Source of the DNA: an uncultured Oscillospiraceae bacterium
GTDB taxonomy: Bacteria; Bacillota; Clostridia; Oscillospirales; Oscillospiraceae
Assembly: GCA_944385595.1 (NCBI GenBank)
Contig: CALWXY010000038.1
Span: 1 to 8,124, forward strand
Length of the DNA stretch: 8,124 nt
Direction of reading: 5' to 3'
Shown: positions 5,959 to 8,124 of the stretch, piece by piece
Numbering within the stretch: the first letter of the stretch is position 1
Layout of the letters: the number at the start of each line of letters is the position of its first letter
Position numbers and translations under genes: made by a program
The notes under the pieces: model-generated
What the model was told of the DNA's origin: nothing
The model's input: only the letters and a program-made list of their open reading frames with translations
Databases searched by the model: none

Positions 5959-7359
5959 CTAGAACTGGAAGTAGAGGAAGGGGTTGTAGGTGCCGTCGAC
6001 AATATAGGCCGTTGCGAGAATGAGCGCGACGGCTATGAGCGCGGGCGCGGCGCAGGAGCGCAGCGCCTCCGGCGCTCTGGCGTAGAGGCGCGCGCCGAGG
6101 GGCGTGGCGGCGGCCATGGCTATCACGAAGGTGACGGCGTAGGAGAGCATATAGTAGAAATCACTGGTGACGGCAAAGCCCGCTCCGCCGAGGCCGAACA
6201 TGGCGCTGAGATAGACGGCGCATTTGTCGAGGCTGTCGAGCTGGAAGATGACCCAGCCGACTATGACTATGAGCAGAGTGTAGATATGCGAGAGAATCGC
6301 GGGAGCGCGCTCAAGGCGCTTGAGCAGGAAGGCCTTTTCCACCATGAGGAAGAGGGCGTAGTAGAGGCCCCAGAGCAGGAATGTCCAGCTTGCGCCGTGC
6401 CAGATGCCGGTGAGCGCCCATACGACGAGGATGTTGAAAAACTGCCGCCTGCGGCTGCATCTGTTGCCGCCGAGGGGGATGTAGACATAGTCGCGGAACC
6501 AGGTGCCGAGGCTCATGTGCCAGCGGCGCCAGAACTCGGTGATGCTCTTGGAGATGTAGGGGTAGTTGAAGTTCTCAAGGAACTCAAAGCCGAGCATACG
6601 TCCAAGGCCAATCGCCATGTCGGAGTAGCCGGAGAAGTCGAAATAGAGCTGAAGCGAGAAGGCGATGATGCCGAGCCAGGAGCCGAGCATGGTGAGCTCG
6701 GAGGCCGAGGCGGCGGCGTAGATGTCCCACAGCGAGCCGAGGTTGTTTGCGATGAGCGATTTTTTCGCAAGGCCAATCATAAAGCGGCGCACGCCGGAGG
6801 CGAACTGGTCGACACTGGACGCGCGGAAGTTCAGCTGGTCGGCGACGTCCTTGTAGCGGACTATGGGGCCGGCGATGAGCTGCGGGAACAGCGCGACGAA
6901 GGTGCCGAAGCTGATGTAGTTTTTCTGGACGTCGGCGTCGCCTCGGTAGACGTCGATGGGGTAGGACATGGTCTGGAAGGTGTAGAAGGATATGCCTATG
7001 GGGAGGGTGACGCCGAGGGGTTCAAGCCCGGAGAGGCCGGGGATGAGGCGCAGAGTCTCGATAATGAGGTCTATATACTTGAAAAATACAAGCATACCTA
7101 TATTGATAACGACGTTAAGAACCAAAATGAGCTTGGCCTTTCTGCCGTCGCCGCGGTATTTATCTATCAGTATGCCGTTGATGAAGTTCACGGTTATGCA
7201 GAAGATCATCAGCAGGAGATAGACGCGCTCGCCCCAGCCGTAGAACAGGAGGTTCACAACAAACAGCCAGAGATTGCGCCACTTCCACGGCGCCATATAG
7301 TATACCAGTAGGACCACTGGCAGGTACATAAACATGAAAGGTACGCTCGAAAAAACCAT
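5959..7359 (-). CDS. MBOAT family O-acyltransferase, AlgI/DltB-like
   Basis: A 466-residue polytopic membrane protein that moves an acyl (usually acetyl) group across the membrane for modification of an exported glycan. Hydrophobic segments occur throughout, starting at about 6-22 and 29-40. The AlgI-type landmarks are in order: LFPQLIAGPIVRY at 157-169, QLYFDFSGYSDMAIGLG at 237-253, FWRRWHMSLG at 276-285 with His281, and TGIWHGASW at 317-325 with His321. His321 corresponds to the invariant MBOAT histidine (His322 in AlgI). Length is normal for the family. ATG 7359 has GGAG (7371-7368) 8 nt upstream, and a sigma-A-like promoter lies in the 79-nt gap before it. The stop is TAG 5961-5959, and the DHHW partner gene follows in the same frame. 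The acceptor polymer cannot be told from this window, and no synthesis genes are adjacent. Confidence 0.93.
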   Translation of the reverse strand: MVFSSVPFMFMYLPVVLLVYYMAPWKWRNLWLFVVNLLFYGWGERVYLLLMIFCITVNFINGILIDKYRGDGRKAKLILVLNVVINIGMLVFFKYIDLIIETLRLIPGLSGLEPLGVTLPIGISFYTFQTMSYPIDVYRGDADVQKNYISFGTFVALFPQLIAGPIVRYKDVADQLNFRASSVDQFASGVRRFMIGLAKKSLIANNLGSLWDIYAAASASELTMLGSWLGIIAFSLQLYFDFSGYSDMAIGLGRMLGFEFLENFNYPYISKSITEFWRRWHMSLGTWFRDYVYIPLGGNRCSRRRQFFNILVVWALTGIWHGASWTFLLWGLYYALFLMVEKAFLLKRLERAPAILSHIYTLLIVIVGWVIFQLDSLDKCAVYLSAMFGLGGAGFAVTSDFYYMLSYAVTFVIAMAAATPLGARLYARAPEALRSCAAPALIAVALILATAYIVDGTYNPFLYFQF

Positions 7360-7387
7360 ACGTTCAACTCCAAGTCAAATTCATAAC

Positions 7388-7416
7388 ATTTTACAGCAAA
7401 AAGCGTGGAATTTCAA
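7388..7416 (-). promoter_or_regulatory. Sigma-A-like promoter of the MBOAT-DHHW operon
   Basis: The minus strand has TTGAAA (7416-7411), a 17-bp spacer and TAAAAT (7393-7388), each five of six consensus bases. Transcription would start near 7381, giving a leader of about 21 nt that holds the GGAG ribosome binding site. It separates this operon from the recombinase gene upstream, for which no hairpin terminator is seen in the gap. Confidence 0.75.
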
Positions 7417-7438
7417 TAAAAATCGAGTACAGAAATCA

Positions 7439-8124
7439 TCATTCGGGCTTGAATTTCGAGAGGGGATTGGCCTGCGCGGCCATACGCAGCTCCGCATTGT
7501 CGACGTGGGTGTAAATCTGCGTCGTGTTGAGGTGCTCGTGGCCGAGAATTTCCTGCAGAGTGCGGACGTCGACGCCGTTTTGCAGCATGAGCGTCGCCGC
7601 CGTGTGGCGCAGCTTGTGGGAGGAATATTTCTCTCTGTCGAGCCCGGCTTTGAGCAGAGTGTTCTTTACCATTATGTGCACAGTCTCACGGCTCATGCGT
7701 TTCCGGCGGTTCGAGAGGAAGAGAGCATTTTTATCGATGGCGGCAATGCCGCGGCGCACGGTGAGGTAGCTGTTTATCGCCTCGGCAACGCTGTCGTTTA
7801 TAAAGACGATGCGCTCTTTGTTGCCCTTGCCGAGCACCCGCAGATGATCCTCGCGCACATCGCCGAGGTTGAGGCCGACGATTTCGGAGACGCGCAGCCC
7901 GCAGTTGAGGAAGATGGTGAGTATGCAGTAGTCGCGCTCACGGTTCTGGCCGTCGACGGCGTTCAGCAGGCGCATGCTCTCGTCGAGGCTGAGAAAGCGG
8001 GGCAGGGTCTTTTTGACCTTGGGGGAATCCAGATCCTGAATCGGATTCGTCTCGAGCAGCTTGGTCTTGACGGTTAGATACTTGTAGTAGCTGCGGATGG
8101 TCGCGACCTTGCGGGCGCGCGAGG
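7439..8124 (-). CDS. Tyrosine recombinase, XerC/XerD-like (5' end outside window)
   Basis: Coding sequence runs in from the right edge and ends at TGA 7441-7439, with about 227 residues visible. The last in-frame Met codon (7975) is internal: upstream codons continue with the end of the N-terminal DNA-binding domain (ARKVATIRSYYKYLT, then NPIQDLDSPKVKK and LPRFLSLDE). Counting from Met 7975, the catalytic set is complete: Arg28 (CGLRVSE), Lys50 (LGKGNKER), His120 and Arg123 (SHKLRHT), His146 (LGHEHL) and nucleophile Tyr155 (IYTHV). The sequence style is that of chromosomal Xer proteins, which resolve chromosome dimers at dif, rather than of a phage integrase. A mobile-element recombinase cannot be excluded without the N-terminus. 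No dif-like site is evident nearby. It is on the same strand as the MBOAT operon, 79 nt upstream, but that operon has its own promoter. Confidence 0.92.
   Translation of the reverse strand, partial: SRARKVATIRSYYKYLTVKTKLLETNPIQDLDSPKVKKTLPRFLSLDESMRLLNAVDGQNRERDYCILTIFLNCGLRVSEIVGLNLGDVREDHLRVLGKGNKERIVFINDSVAEAINSYLTVRRGIAAIDKNALFLSNRRKRMSRETVHIMVKNTLLKAGLDREKYSSHKLRHTAATLMLQNGVDVRTLQEILGHEHLNTTQIYTHVDNAELRMAAQANPLSKFKPE

Noticed and set aside
6286..7311. A 341-codon open frame on the plus strand, opposite the MBOAT gene
   Set aside because: It has the same biased composition and no recognisable domain. The opposite strand encodes a full MBOAT protein with all motifs.
7360..7438. A dif or attachment site next to the recombinase gene
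   Set aside because: The gap holds a promoter and a ribosome binding site. I see no dif-like palindrome of the required form and no flanking direct repeats.

Overview
The window looks like a chromosomal segment of a fairly GC-rich Gram-positive anaerobe, most likely a gut-type Clostridia member near Oscillospiraceae/Ruminococcaceae. This is inference from gene content: a pyrophosphate-type phosphofructokinase, a clostridial-style class II aldolase, an MBOAT/DHHW acetylation pair, strong GGAGG-type ribosome binding sites and sigma-A-like promoters. No rRNA, tRNA, CRISPR array or insertion sequence was seen.

Layout. (1) Positions 1-2356, plus strand: the 3' part of a nickel/peptide-type ABC importer operon. 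It holds the C-terminal part of a family 5 solute-binding protein and two short ATPases (NikD/NikE or DppD/DppF type). The second ATPase is abnormal: its Walker A lysine is asparagine, and two in-frame TAG codons interrupt its C-terminus before the natural-looking TAA. A perfect 13-bp hairpin terminator follows and serves both strands. (2) Positions 2411-4768: two divergent glycolytic genes, a PPi-dependent 6-phosphofructokinase (minus) and a class II fructose-bisphosphate aldolase (plus). They catalyse consecutive steps and share a 171-bp AT-rich region with an extended -10 promoter on each strand. A second bidirectional terminator with a TTCG loop follows the aldolase. (3) Positions 4819-7359, minus strand: a two-gene operon of an AlgI/DltB-like MBOAT O-acyltransferase followed by a membrane-anchored DHHW (AlgX/AlgJ-like) protein, with a good promoter upstream. 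It probably O-acetylates an exported or cell-wall glycopolymer. (4) Positions 7439 to the right edge, minus strand: a Xer-type tyrosine recombinase with all catalytic residues visible and its N-terminus outside the window.

Most of the window is ordinary core metabolism and envelope biology. I do not see convincing evidence of a new system. The strongest oddity is the damaged or recoded second ABC ATPase. Secondary points are the paired extended -10 promoters with an operator-like dyad between pfp and fba, and the MBOAT and DHHW genes lying in one reading frame separated by a single TAG.
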